The position numbers and the translations under genes are program-made. From Gonioctena quinquepunctata (lineage: Eukaryota > Arthropoda > Insecta > Coleoptera > Chrysomelidae): a stretch of 64,000 bases of DNA. How positions within the stretch are numbered: position 1 is the first letter of the stretch; every line of letters begins with the position of its first letter. Of the stretch, positions 43,281 through 54,672 are shown piece after piece. The notes under the pieces are model-generated. The model ran no database searches and was not told where the DNA came from. It was given only the letters and a program-made list of their open reading frames with translations. The stretch covers positions 20,789 through 84,788 of the forward strand of contig JAFIRS010004504.1 of NCBI GenBank assembly GCA_018342105.1, given 5' to 3'.

Positions 43281-46200
43281 TAGAATAGAATAGAATAGAA
43301 TACTTTATTTGCCCAAAATAACAAAAGATGTTTTAGCATCGTCATAAAAATTTTGTTTCTTGTTTGCTTATATATAAAAAGTATATGTAGTAAGTATAAA
43401 AGTACATTCACACATTTCAAGTATGCATAACATAGTATAAAGACATATTAAAAAAAAAAAAACAGGAAAGACAATACAGTTAAAATCTTAGTACTGAGGA
43501 GAGATCTGCTTCTATGAATTCTTCGATGGTGTAGATGTTAAGTGCTAGAAGGATTTTCTTTATTTTTAATTTGAATTTTGATGTTTATGTCATGTAAATT
43601 GAGGTGTTTTGTTTTTCGAAATTGCTTTCATTAGATTTAATGGGGGAATTATCAAATTATTTTTATTTCTTGTGTCATGTGAATGTAAGGTATTTTGTTT
43701 TTCGAAATTGCTTTCATTAGATTTAATGTAATATAGGCAGTGATAGACAAATAAGGCTGGGAGAGTTAATATGTTTAGGTTTTTGAAGATATGTCTACAT
43801 GATTCGTTGTAGGGAGTATTTGTTATTGCTCTGATAGCCTTTTTTTGCATGCTAAAAATGTTTTTCCATTCTGTGGCGTTTCCCCACATTAGTATACCAT
43901 AAGAAATTTGGCTCTGAAATAGTCCCATATAGGCCACTCTGCAAATTTCTGTGGAAGCTGTTTGTGAGAGTTTTCTCAATAAAAAAGTTATACTAGCAAG
44001 TTTTTTTGATAGAGTTTGGATATGGTGTTTCCACGTTAATTTTGTGTCAAGAAAAAGTCCAAGGAATTTTATGTTTTCTATATCCCCATTGAAATCCCTA
44101 AGGGTGAAATCTAGAGTGACTGTTTTGCTTAGATTTAGACTTAGTTGGTTTGATGTGAACCAGGGTATTATTTCTTCGCTTATATTTTGGTTTATAGTTT
44201 CTGAGTTTAATGGATCTTGGTGGGAGTGAAAGACAGTGGTGTCATCAGCGTAAAGGATGGATTTTGCACAGTTGATATTGCTTGAGAAATCATTCACATA
44301 TAAAATGAAAAGTAAAGGTCCAATGATTGAACCCTGAGGGACTCCTGCCAGTATGTTTTGTGTTGAAGATCTAACACAGTTGTGTTCCACCAGTTGTGAT
44401 CTGTTTCTTAAGTAAGCCTCTGTGAAATGGTAAGAGTTTCCCCTGATACCATAGAGTTCAAGCTTACCTAGGAGGATGTTATGGTTGACACAGTCAAAAG
44501 CCTTCGAAAGATCGCAGAAGGTAGTTGTTACTATTTCACCCCTTTCGAAGGCTTCTACAATGGTAGTGACTAGTTCTATTATTGCATGGTTGGTGGATAA
44601 TTTTTCCCTGAAACCAAATTGTGAAGGGGATAAGAAGTTATTTTTATCCAGGTATGAGACTAATCTATTTTTGTAGGCTATTTCTATAGGTTTGGAGAGA
44701 ATAGGAATTATTGATATTGGTCTGTGATTGTCAAGAATATTTTCGTCCCCCTTATTTTTAAATATCGGTATCACCTTAGCGAATTTTAATTTTGTGGGGA
44801 AGTCCCCAAGTTCAAAACATTTGTTTATAATAATTGCAAGAGGGTGAGAGATACCTTCACATATGACTTTTAAGAGTTTGTTGCTTAGTCCGTAAATGTC
44901 CAAAGCAGAACTATTTGACATGTTTTTTTTAATGTTTTCGACTTCTGGGGTGTAGTGGGGAGAGAAATAACGATTTTCTGGATCTGTAGATTTGAGGAAC
45001 TTGCTTAATGGGATCTCTATCTGTTGAGGGTAGTGAGTCTAAGAGAGCAGTGGAAATGTTTATGAAAAATTATTAAAATCTTCTGGAAGTATTTTACAAA
45101 TGGTTTTTTCCAAGTTTTTCCTTCTGGGTTCATTTATAATTTGCCACATTGCTTTAGAATTGTTTGACGATTCGATTACCTGTTTGGATGTAAAATTTCT
45201 TTTTTGTTCCTGAATTTTATTTCTGTAAACTCTTCTTGCTTTCTTAATTTCCTCATCTATGTTAGTTATCTTGTTATTTTTTGCTAATTCAGTGAGAAGT
45301 GATAAGTTATCTCTGAGTAATCTCAGTTCTTCATTATACCATTTTTAGAAAGGTTTTTGAGTGTTTCGTTTTTTGTCTTTTTGGAAAACATTCATCTATT
45401 GTTTTAGAAGTATGTCAAAGAAAATTTCAAAAATATTATCAATATCATGGAGTGTTTCTAGGTGATCCCATTTATATTGCTTCAAAAGATAGATGCACTT
45501 TTTGATTGCCTCATCTGACATTGGCCTGAATTCAATGATGCAGGTTCCCTTTCATTTTGAATTTAGAATCTAGTGTGTATTTATTTTTCAAACCGATATG
45601 ATCGGACATATAACAGTTAACTAGGGTTATTTCGCTAGCTTTCCTAACATTAGTTATACAGTTGTCTATGCAAGTTTCACTATTTTGTGTTATTCTTGTG
45701 GATTCATATACTAGTAATTCACAGCCAAAGGAGCTTACAGTGTCACAGAATTCATTGGTCAAATTACAATTATCCTTAATATTTATGTTGAAGTCCCCAT
45801 AGATAAAAATGGGTTTGTGTGTTTTGAGAAGAAGGTTCAAAATATGGTTGAGTTTTTGTAGAAAAATACCTGGATCTCCTGAGGGTGATCTATACATACA
45901 TAGCACTATAATGTTTATTGTTTTTACTTCAATTGCTATCACTTCACAATGAATATCCACTGAGAGAGAGTCAATGATTGGTAGTTTTTTTGTCTTAAAT
46001 TTGGAGTTCACGTATATCATAACACCTCCATGGTTACTCTGAGTTCGGCAGTAGTTGTTCACTAGAGAGAAATTTTCAATTCCATAGTATTTGATAATGT
46101 CTTGATGGAGCCAGTGTTCGCACAGACAGATTATGTCTAGTTTTTCATTATCGATAAACAGTTCTAACTCTTCCAACTTATTTCGTAGGCTTCTAATATT

Positions 46201-46340
46201 TATAAAAAAAGTATTCAGTTCATTACTGTTTTTTTCTTTACTGTTGGGGGGCTCCATTAAAAAATTTCCTGGTTGTTGTAATAGGACTGCTGTTTCGGTT
46301 TCGGTGGTATGGGTCAGTGTACTAATGGCATTCCATTCAT
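43281..46340 (-). mobile_element. LINE B, ~3.06 kb, inserted in LINE A, minus strand
   Basis: Its 3' end, at the left, is ATAAAGTATTCTATTCTATT (a TATTC microsatellite tail). The 5' edge near 46,340 is judged from where LINE A's frame resumes. Clear target duplications were not found. It encodes endonuclease and RT only (next two entries). Confidence 0.85.
43590..45070 (-). pseudogene. LINE B reverse transcriptase
   Basis: The frame is open from about 45,040 (PLSKFLKSTDPENRYFSPHY) through ATG 44,921 to the stop at 43,590. Motifs in order: KVIPIFKNKGDENILDNHRP, LSPSQFGFREKLSTNHAIIE, TTFCDLSKAFDCVNHNILLG, AGVPQGSIIGPLLFILYVND, SILYADDTTVFHS (catalytic YADD) and the C-terminal block QKKAIRAITNTPYNESCRHI. 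All catalytic motifs are intact. It is cut from the endonuclease by frame breaks in 45,040-45,530, so the whole is inactive as a single protein. It would copy its own RNA at a nick. Confidence 0.9.
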
Positions 46341-46353
46341 CGCAAAGGCCCAT
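45532..46353 (-). pseudogene. LINE B AP-like endonuclease
   Basis: Blocks FFINIRSLRNKLEELELFID, IICLCEHWLHQDIIKYYGIE (the E of the active site), IIVLCMYRSPSGDP, IFIYGDFNINIKDN (GDFN), SETCIDNCITNV and CYMSDHIGL (SDH) appear in the order of LINE endonucleases, which nick target DNA for insertion. The frame ends at 45,532. The first ~13 residues may be 5'-untranslated or vector of the truncation, since the edge of LINE B is here. Confidence 0.9.
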
Positions 46354-47060
46354 CCAAAAAACTAGATGACGACATCAATATTTATTACTTCAACACCAGC
46401 GGTATGAGAACTAAACTTACAGAATTTCGTAATGCTGCCCTGTGCTCCCACTATAGCATAATAGTTATTGTAGAAACTTGGCTCACCAATGATCATCTCG
46501 ATGCAGAACTTGGGCTAACAGGTTATGATATATTTCGTTGGAACCGTGATCCTGTTACTACAGGGAAGGAACGTGGGGGAGGTATTTTAATTGCAGTGAA
46601 ATCAACTCTATCCGCTAAAAGAATAAAAATACCCTCTGTTGACAGTGTAGATTTAGAACAAGTATTCATTTATTTTAATCTTAAGAACAAAACCGTAGTA
46701 CTGGGTGCTATATATATTCCTCCATCTTCACCTATCAATTTATATGAGGATCACATTAGTACTGTTGAATTTGTTACCAGCTCAGTCAAACCTTACTATA
46801 TGTGGAGATTATAATATTCCGGATGCCACATGGTTTAATGACAATCTGGGTTTAAATGTTAACTGTAATGAAAACTCCCCGGGAATAGCAATTCACCAAG
46901 CGTTCAGCTTTCATAATTTCTTCCAACTGAATACCATACCAAATAGTATCAATGTTTATCTAGATTTAATATTCTCCAACAATCATTTCTCCATTACAAA
47001 GCTACAGATGAAATCTTCAAAAATAGTATTCGGCACACTGCCATTGAATTTTCTTTAAAT
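46340..47060 (+). pseudogene. LINE A AP-like endonuclease, two frameshifts
   Basis: Frame 1 (46,341-46,812): NIYYFNTSGMRTKLTEFRNA, IIVIVETWLTNDHLDAELGL, KERGGGILIAVKS, VVLGAIYIPPSSP. Frameshift near 46,790 to TICGDYNIPDATWFND (GDYN) and INVYLDLIFSNNHFS. A further shift near 47,035 returns to the frame that runs into the RT. The final SDH block was not found. Confidence 0.85.
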
Positions 47061-49112
47061 ATTTCTATTCCAAAAGAATCTGAATATGAGGAATACTTTT
47101 TTGATTTCAGAAATGGAAATTATATTGGGATAAATGACTTTTTAGCTGACGTTAAATGGGAACATATTTTCTGTAACTCAGATGTTAATAATAACATTAA
47201 TTGTTTTTATGACATTATTTATCAGGCAATCCATCTATTTATTCCTTTAAAAAAATTCAAAACTTCTACCTTTCCCTCTTGGTTCAGTTCTAACCTCAGA
47301 AAAATGATTTATGACAAAAAGAACACTCATAAAAAATATAAGGAAACAGGCAACATTGATTACTATTATGATTTCTGTAAATTGAGGGACAGTTGTAAAG
47401 CTATTCGAGATCAGTGCTATGAAAATTACATTAATAAAATTGAAGATAATATCTCTGATAATCCAAAGGCCTTTTGGGGTTATATTCAGAGTAAAAGAAA
47501 GGATTATAAGTTAACTTCAGCCATGTTTTATGAAAATGAAGTCAGTAATAATACTTCCGAGATTGTCAAATTGTTTGCCTCTTATTTTTCAACTGTATAT
47601 AATAACCAGGCAGTGAATATTACTCCTGAATATAATTTTGAAAACAAAGTCTATATCAACAATTACAGTATTACTGCTACGGATGTAATAGATTACGTTC
47701 TCTCTGTTTCCCCCAAGCTCTCAATGGGACCTGATGGGATACCTTTATTTTTTATACACAAATGTCTATACACTTTAGCAATTCCATTACGAAATATCTT
47801 CAATCAAATTTTTGCTCTAGGCACCTTTCCAGATTATTGGAAACATAGCTTCCTGAAACCAATGCATAAACTAGGAGATAAGAAAAATATTAAGAATTAT
47901 AGAGCAGTTTGCAATCAGTCAGAGATGGCTAAGATGTTTGATTCTATGCTTACAAAGAAACTTTCCTGGGACTGTAAGTCTTTACTCAATCCCCAACAAC
48001 ATGGTTTCACAGAAGGTAAATCCACTTGTACCAACCTTGCTCTTTACACAAACTACATAACTGAAAATCTTGAGAGGAGGCTACAGGTTGACTCTGTCTA
48101 TACGGACTTTTCCAAAGCCTTTGACAGAGTCAACCATGGCCTACTTATAGCTAAAATTCAAGCGTGGTATAGACGGAATATTTTGCAAGTAATCAATAGC
48201 TTCTTAACTGGTAGAACTCTGTCTGTGAAATACGGAGATACAACATCTACACCCATTCAGGTTCCATCAGGGGTACCACAGGGATCCCATATGGGCCCAC
48301 TGTTGTTCAACTTGTTTGTATCGGACATAGAGTTTGTTTTCAATTATTCTGAATTTCTTATGTTTTGGGACGATCTCAAACTTTATCGGGCAATTACTTG
48401 CGGAAAGATGCAATTAGTACAAAAGATCTCGAGCTTTTTCCATGTGGTGTAGAAATAATTTGTTAGAGGTAAACATCGATAAGTGTCAAATCATTACGTG
48501 CTAGAATTAGAAGTCCAATATTCTCTGAATATAAATTGAATAATATAGTTCTTAAAAGAGAAAAATTTATTAGCGATCTGGGAGTTAAATTTGATAGCAA
48601 ATTAATTTTAATCTTCAAGTATCAGAAATTGTGGCAAAAGTCTCAAAATGCTAGGTTTTGTGTTGAGAATTTCAACTGATTTTTCAATTAAAACAAAAAA
48701 TCTTTTATATTGTGCTTTCGTAAGATCCATTCTTGAGTATTGTTCGGTTATATGGGACCCATATTATAATGTAAATATCGATTTGATTGAAAATGTTCAA
48801 AAGAAATTCTTGAGGAATTGTGCTTTTCACTTTGGTATTCAACGAAATGAATATGAGTACAGTCAACTCTTAACCAAGTTAAATATAAAATCATTGGAAG
48901 ATAGGAGAATTTCTATGAACTTGAGTTTCCTCTTCAAAATAATAAATAATAAGATCAACTGCCCAGAAATACTACAACTAATAACTTTTCATATCAAACA
49001 AAAAGATACGAGAAATCCTGATATTCTTCATATAAATTTTTTCTATACCAATTATGCTATGAACAGTCCGATTCCTCGTATTCTGAAGCTGGGAAATGTC
49101 ATAATAACTTAG
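47060..49112 (+). pseudogene. LINE A reverse transcriptase and C-terminus
   Basis: Open from ~47,040 to a stop at 48,452: SMGPDGIPLFFIHKCLYTLA, KNIKNYRAVCNQSEMAKMFD, NPQQHGFTEGKSTCTNLALY, SVYTDFSKAFDRVNHGLLIA, SGVPQGSHMGPLLFNLFVSD. The catalytic box is FLMFWDDLKLYRA: the expected alanine of FADD is tryptophan. After frame damage at 48,452-48,648 the C-terminal part follows to 49,112 (YCAFVRSILEYCSVIWDPYY, LRNCAFHFGIQRN). 3' UTR to TAAATAAATAAA at ~49,420. Confidence 0.85.
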
Positions 49113-49426
49113 ATTTGTTTAATGTGTCACTTCAGGTCTTCAAAAATCAATTGAAAAGGCTATAGCGTTTCCGAAACTTTTCTTTACCTTACCATTTTCT
49201 TTTGTAAGTACCAGATTGGTTACATCATTTTCTTTGTTAATACCAGATTTGTTTCATCTTTTAGTAATATAGTAACTAGACATAAGGATTCATTAATACT
49301 TTGTATTTCACACTTCGCTAAATGTTTTGTAAAATTCTAGTGTAGACTTTAGACATAAGAATAATATTTTATAGTTTATCACACTTTGTTAAATGTAAAT
49401 TGGCTTTGCCGTTAAATAAATAAATA

Positions 49427-49700
49427 AAAAAATGGCGGCTCCAATATGGCGGACGAGATTCGTGTTTATGGTCAGATTCGATTCTAAATTGGGATGTAAG
49501 GGACAAAATTCATAAAATTAAAATGGCAGCTTCAAGATGTCCGACGATTTCTGTGATTGTGATCTGATTCTATTCATAATTGGTATGTGGGGGTTTTCAG
49601 GGTCAGAAATTATGAATTTTTCGTCAAAATTCGCAAATTTAACATTGCGAACGAGTTTTGTAATTATGGTCCGATTCGATTCAAAATTGGTATGGTACTA
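49427..49700 (+). mobile_element. S repeat, copy 3, right part
   Basis: AATGGCGGCTCCAATATGGC resumes what was cut at 42,294; about two tandem units follow (ATGGTCCGATTCGATTCAAA, GGTATGTGGGGGTTTTCAGG). Confidence 0.8.
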
Positions 49701-49704
49701 AAAA

Positions 49705-50005
49705 TCACAAAATAAAATAATTAATAAAAATAACCTTTTCAAAAACAAGCTTTTATTCAAATACCCTAAAAAGTACAAAATAATTGCTTTGGATGTGTGA
49801 CGTAGGTTATTCCGTGAGTTATAGATTCAAAAGCTTGTCGCATCGGTATTCGAAATGAAAACTTTGTGCAACAAGCTCTTGAATCTAGAACTCACGGAAT
49901 CCTACGTCACACATCCAAAGCAATTATTTTGTACTTTTTAGGGTATTTGAATAAAAGCTTGTTTTTAAAAAGGTTTTTTTTTTATTAATTATTTTATTTA
50001 TTATA
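49705..50005. mobile_element. Hairpin element H, copy 2, near-perfect ~300-bp palindrome
   Basis: Arms with AATAATTAATAAAAA, ACAAGCTTTTATTCAAATAC, AATTGCTTTGGATGTGTGAC and GTAGG(T/A)TTCCGTGAGTT pair around a loop near 49,855. Very few mismatches, so a recent insertion. It follows an S repeat as at 8.8-9.0 and 61.4 kb. Confidence 0.85.
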
Positions 50006-50009
50006 TAGT

Positions 50010-50545
50010 TGGAATGATTTACCCTTTGCACATTTATGTTTTGGCCATTGTACAAAGAAACTGTCATAAGGTAGCTTGCTTTTACAACGCTTGTAGTAAT
50101 GAGTAAATTTTTTCGTCTATATGGATGAGCCGGCCCTGTCTTTTCTGTCAATATGTGAAAATATTTGTTTGTCGGAAGTTTCAAGAAAAAAGCATTTCAA
50201 ACAAGAGTGGTTTATTGTTTTGTGAACATTTTGAATAAATTGACAATATCAGTTTTACAAATCCAGCTTTGCTTTCAAGTGGTGAGAATTCCTCATAAGT
50301 TTATCATCAGACTTTTCAAAAAAAAAATTAACAAGTGCCATTATTCCGTTTAAAACATTTCTCATTCAATCATTGCAGCTTTTCTATCGCTTCAGTGGAC
50401 TCCAAACGCCCAATAACATACAAACGAATCTTCAATAGAAGAACATTGATTTTCTATATTTCGAAATTCCAGTAACTGTAGTGCTTTGCAAAATCCCTAC
50501 AATTAAATCCTCATATCCATCACCATTAATGTTTTGAACTTTCAA
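50010..50545. other. Intergenic, nothing recognised
   Basis: AT-rich DNA downstream of COQ4 with no coding or repeat signature. Confidence 0.5.
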
Positions 50546-50547
50546 AT

Positions 50548-51324
50548 TTATTTTTTGATTTCTAAGGGTTTTATATTGACTTCCGTGTAAAATTCATCGA
50601 GTGGTTGTTCCCATCTTTTCTCAAAGTAAATATTCAATAAGAACTCTGCATTCGCTCCAGTTTTTAGTGCCCATGGTAAATAATAATTCAGGTACAATTG
50701 GCGGTGCTTAGGTTTCAATCTAACGGGCCCAAAAACCGCCCCACCTATGCACATCGGTAGTGTAGTTTGTATAGCCTCAACCCATTTCACTGTTACTTCA
50801 CCTAGCATATTTGTTGGCATTTGTAAAACGGTGTGAATCAAGTCGTGCACTTCTCTGTAACGTTGAATGACGTAAGCCAGTTCTATGTCGTCAATGAACT
50901 GTACGGGCAACCTGGAGTCTGGAGTTACTCGGTTCTTTTCTAGAAAGTTGCTGTACGTCTTTCCCAAGGTTCCGTCAGGTAAATTTGCCAAGTGTTCCAT
51001 GTTAACGGTGCTCGAATTTATTCTTGGTCTTTCATCGAGGATTTGGGAGCCTTCTTGTGAATCTCTCATGCGTTTCAGCATGTATTTTGCGGCATATTCG
51101 CCAGTTGTCTCTCCTAAGCAAGCTATCATGTCGCCACGATGTGGATCTAGAATTGATACCAAGGCAGAGCCTATAGTAAGGATGGATTTTTGAAAGGGGT
51201 TGGTTTGGATGTGATTTCTGTGAAAATCATCTTCAAAATTTATAGCAGAACTACTGTAATTCCTTGGTATTACAGCTTTCTTCAGTGAACGTATTGCATT
51301 AAATAGTTGTAGTTTTCATTTCAT
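50548..51324 (-). CDS. Coq4: COQ4, ubiquinone biosynthesis protein (mitochondrial); start region damaged or misread
   Basis: COQ4 is a mitochondrial matrix-side protein needed for coenzyme Q synthesis and assembly of the CoQ complex. The minus-strand frame matches the family end to end: GDMIACLGETTGEYAAKYML, RPRINSSTVNMEHLANLPDG, LGKTYSNFLEKNRVTPDSRL, IDDIELAYVIQRYREVHDLI, then HTVLQMPTNMLGEVTVKW, with the HDxxH...E zinc-type motif intact, and LPMCIGGAVFGPVRL. The N-terminus is basic and Ser/Asn-rich (NAIRSLKKAVIPRNYSSS), a likely mitochondrial presequence. The upstream in-frame ATG (51,324) is followed by AAA and then TGA at 51,318-51,316; from 51,315 the frame is open for 255 codons to TAA at 50,548. 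The next in-frame ATG is at 51,129, too late to keep the presequence. Either an upstream exon, a sequence error, or a damaged copy explains this. No intron is seen. Confidence 0.9.
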
Positions 51325-51721
51325 CTTCACAAAAAGAACTATATAAAAAATAGTTACGATTTCATAACCTATTAATATATTTGCGCGACTGCCACAAAAG
51401 ACGCGACATCTATTCCTAAATCTTTAATACAGGAAAATAGTGATCGTCGTCTACTTTTTGACATGATTGGCTAAAACACAGAACCACTTAAAGTTCATGA
51501 TAATGAGTTATAAGCCCACATTACAGTTCGCAATTTTTTTGGAGCACTTCAAGGATTTCTATTATGCACAAGCCCTGTGGTTTCATCCCGCCAGCTACCA
51601 CAATAGGATTCGATCCTCAAAAATTACATTATGTGGAAATAATTTCTCAAATACCAAAATTTTGTCGAAATTTTTAAGTTTAAAGGTGCTCCTCAATTCA
51701 AACTCGATTTGACCTTCACTT

Positions 51722-52010
51722 GAATAACTTCTCCCAAACACTAGCGCCAATTGTGGTTGTTTCAGTCAATACTATTTCTTTCAACCCAAACAAAAATTCA
51801 ACTTCACTTTTAATGCGATGTTTCGAAAATACTATGATAATGAAAATATTAGTATAACCTATAAACAAAGGCAGATGAAATTATAGTTGACAGTTCGAAG
51901 CAACTAGTGGTCAAAGTTTATAAAGTGACGATACATACGTCCATCAGAGACTCTAGGAGTACGTTTTTGAATGTCGTGAAAAAATTAGCGTTTTCAATTT
52001 CGAATTATGA
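51722..52010. repeat. Interspersed repeat, second copy of the 27.2-kb family
   Basis: CACTAGCGCCAATTGTGGTT, CAACCCAAACAAAAATTCAA, AGTTCGAAGCAACTAG and CATACGTCCATCAG in the same order as at 27,190-27,450. An inverted piece of its start is at 52,185-52,210. Confidence 0.65.
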
Positions 52011-52129
52011 AAAAAAAACAACAATTTTTAAGTTTGTTGCAGAGCTTTATGAGCAAATCAAAATATCCTAGTAAACAGGAACATACGCGTTCCCTATAGT
52101 CATTGGTTAATTGTTGATTAAAAAAAAAT

Positions 52130-53190
52130 GCACAGTGTAAAGTGGCTCTAACTAATATTCCTGTCATACATATTACTTAAACAACCACAGTAGCGCTAGT
52201 GTTTGGGAGCCCTGACACTAACAGTTTGAACTGTGTTAAATAATGATGCAATTGTCTATCAGAGGCGTTAGGTGTACGTTTTCAAATGGGATGGAGAAAA
52301 AGCACTTTCAATTTCGAGATAAATAAATATTTTTTTCTAATTCTGAGTATGCTGCTGAAATTTATATAGCGACGTTTGGCGTCAGTTTAATTTTTATAGT
52401 TCTGTTCTATGGCAACTAGCTGCAACGTCTGGTTATATATTGTGTTTTATGTCGTATTTCCAACTGAAATTTGAAATTACTGAATACTTGAATATACGTT
52501 GAGAACTTAAGAACAGAAAATAGTCAGCATTTTGAAAATATAAATGAAGGTGTCAAGGATATCTGTCAATGAATTTGGCATCAATTCAAGTTTATATTTC
52601 CATAAAACTACTATTTTTAGCATCACCTGTAGTATTTCGATTTCCATAAAACTACTATTTTCAGAAGGATACAGAATCCATATCAACTAAATGAATCAGT
52701 TCCGGGCTGTAGTGAATAACAATCCCCGGATACAACAAAAGCAGTAAAATTAATTACTACACCCTTATATTATATGTGTAGGTTATCCTACTATTGGAAG
52801 TATTTAAAAATTCTAATACCAATACGGCCGCTTTTGAAAGGGATAAATCATAAGCGGTGCGCCACCTGTCGGTGATTTTTATAATGTATGCGTAGTTTTT
52901 AAAATTCATTTGCTGGATTACAGAACAAAATCCGGGAGCGTTACATAATCTGGATGGTTTATTAAACAAACTAACCAGTTCAGAAATACTACTCAGAAAG
53001 CTTCTTCAATTTCTCAAGAGGGCGCTAGGTGATGTTTTCCTTATGATAAAAACCATAGAAATCATAATATATATAGTTGCTCGATATATAATATGATTTC
53101 TATGGATGAAAACTCTGAATTGTACAGAAATGAAAAAACCCTAATTCATTTTGGCGAAAAAAGTCCATTTTTTCTCAAAGTGGAGATTGT
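52130..53190. other. Intergenic, nothing recognised
   Basis: A duplicated phrase (TTCCATAAAACTACTATTTT at ~52,599 and 52,641) is the only structure noted. Confidence 0.45.
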
Positions 53191-53197
53191 AGAATAT

Positions 53198-53271
53198 GGA
53201 AGGAAAAGAGAGTTAACTCAAAGTTGTTCACGAAATGGAGAACGACTTTGAGTTGACTCTCTTTTCCTTCC
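53198..53271. repeat. 74-bp hairpin
   Basis: GGAAGGAAAAGAGAGTTAAC pairs with GTTGACTCTCTTTTCCTTCC, continuing through TCAAAGT/ACTTTGA, around a ~15-bp loop. Probably a small MITE. Confidence 0.7.
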
Positions 53272-53669
53272 CATAAACCCTAATTTATACCTTAAAATCG
53301 ATTGTTGCGATGATTATGTTGCAATGCAATGCATTCTTAAATCGGGTAACCCATAGACAAATTAAAAATAAAGAGACTGTTTGAAACATTGGCGATCTTG
53401 ACCACCAAGTTTTTGGTACGGCCAGTCGCGCATGGAGGCGCTGCCCGCAATCAACAGACGACTGATATGATAATTTTCTAATTTCGACATTTGTCAGAAA
53501 ATGACAAACCACGTAATAATTTCAGAATAATTCTACTGTTGTCATCGAAAAATTAATTATAGAAATTATACTATGGACTTGAATTATGTACCCAATGTCG
53601 AAAATGGAATGTTTTGTTATTCGAGTTGACGCTGAAATTCCTCGAAATATTCTTTCACAAGGTAAAATA

Positions 53670-53760
53670 TAAGCTGCTTTTCACAAACTGATACTTATTT
53701 CCATCCATCAGTTGCAGAAATTTTTTCACAAACTGATACTTATTTCCGTCCATCAGTTTC
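53670..53760. repeat. Two-copy ~52-bp tandem repeat
   Basis: TTTTCACAAACTGATACTTATTTCC-type block with TCCATCAGTT occurs at ~53,675 and ~53,726. Confidence 0.7.
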
Positions 53761-54202
53761 CATTTCCTATCACCATTTGAGGAAGTACGAAGATTATCAT
53801 CAAACTGGAGTATTTGTTTAGTATACCTAAGCTTTATATTTAAATATATTTATATATTTAAATAATATAAGCTATGAATATTTTTTTTCCATTTTCTCCT
53901 TTGTGCTAATAAATGAACAAAATTATTGAAGGTTTGTTGTAAATGTAATTTGTTTTTATTTTGGTTGATTTGATGAAGACTGAAGAATATTTTTAATTTT
54001 GTTGTTTTTCGGAGTTTTATTATTGTTTTGTCTGCAGTTGTATCTTGTCCTAGATACAATAAAATGTGTTTTTATAGTGTTCAACTTATTATTCTGGTTT
54101 TATGAGATCTTTAATTTTGTTCTTGATATCATGAAATAAAGATTTACTTTGAAACTTTATTTTAACCAGAACGAACTAACAGATTCTACGAATCGATTAC
54201 TG

Positions 54203-54305
54203 TATATATTTTATTAGTGATCGATTTGTTATTCCTGTATTTCATATGATACAACCATTCATATGGAATACAAGAATGGCAAATCGATCACTTATAAAAT
54301 ATATA
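54203..54305. repeat. 103-bp hairpin upstream of NCOA5/Neosin
   Basis: TATATATTTTATTAGTGATC and GATCACTTATAAAATATATA are arms, with CGATTTG/CAAATCG and ATTCC/GGAAT inside. It lies 370 bp before the start codon, in the likely promoter. Confidence 0.7.
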
Positions 54306-54672
54306 CCATATCAATCATATAAAAGTAACACATTTGAAAAACCCGCCTTATCTCAATCGGTTTTACCAACTGTACTTAGTTCGGCCAGTTGCGAGATATG
54401 TCGCCACTGTCTAAACGTGGTGCCAACTTTTACTGCAGGTTTGACAACTCTCTTTATTTTTAGTTTCTCTATGGGGTAACCATTGGATAATTTGAGATTT
54501 CGAGGCTGGCAACACTGCAATTTTGACAAGTGACACTGTATAGCATATTCTGCATCCCCCAATTTTTTCGTAAATTTTTTAGGAAGCAAACCTTTGTCTA
54601 TCGTAACTATAATGTTTTTCTAAAAGTGCTCACCAACTAGTGACGAATACATCGCTTTTCGACTGGCTAGTC

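Larger units (their letters stand above)
42295..49426 (+). mobile_element. LINE A, near full length, split by LINE B
   Basis: Two parts, ~42,295-43,280 and ~46,340-49,426 (~4.1 kb together). It carries an ORF1 with PHD finger and RNA-binding part, then an AP-type endonuclease and reverse transcriptase, and ends with TAAATAAATAAATAAA. It sits in the A-rich stretch of an S repeat. ORF1 of this make-up suggests a CR1-like clade, but I am not sure. Confidence 0.85.

Noticed and set aside
54640..54672. Upstream GTG as start of the NCOA5 protein
   Set aside because: Animal genes start at ATG; the first ATG in frame is 54,673 and keeps the whole RRM.
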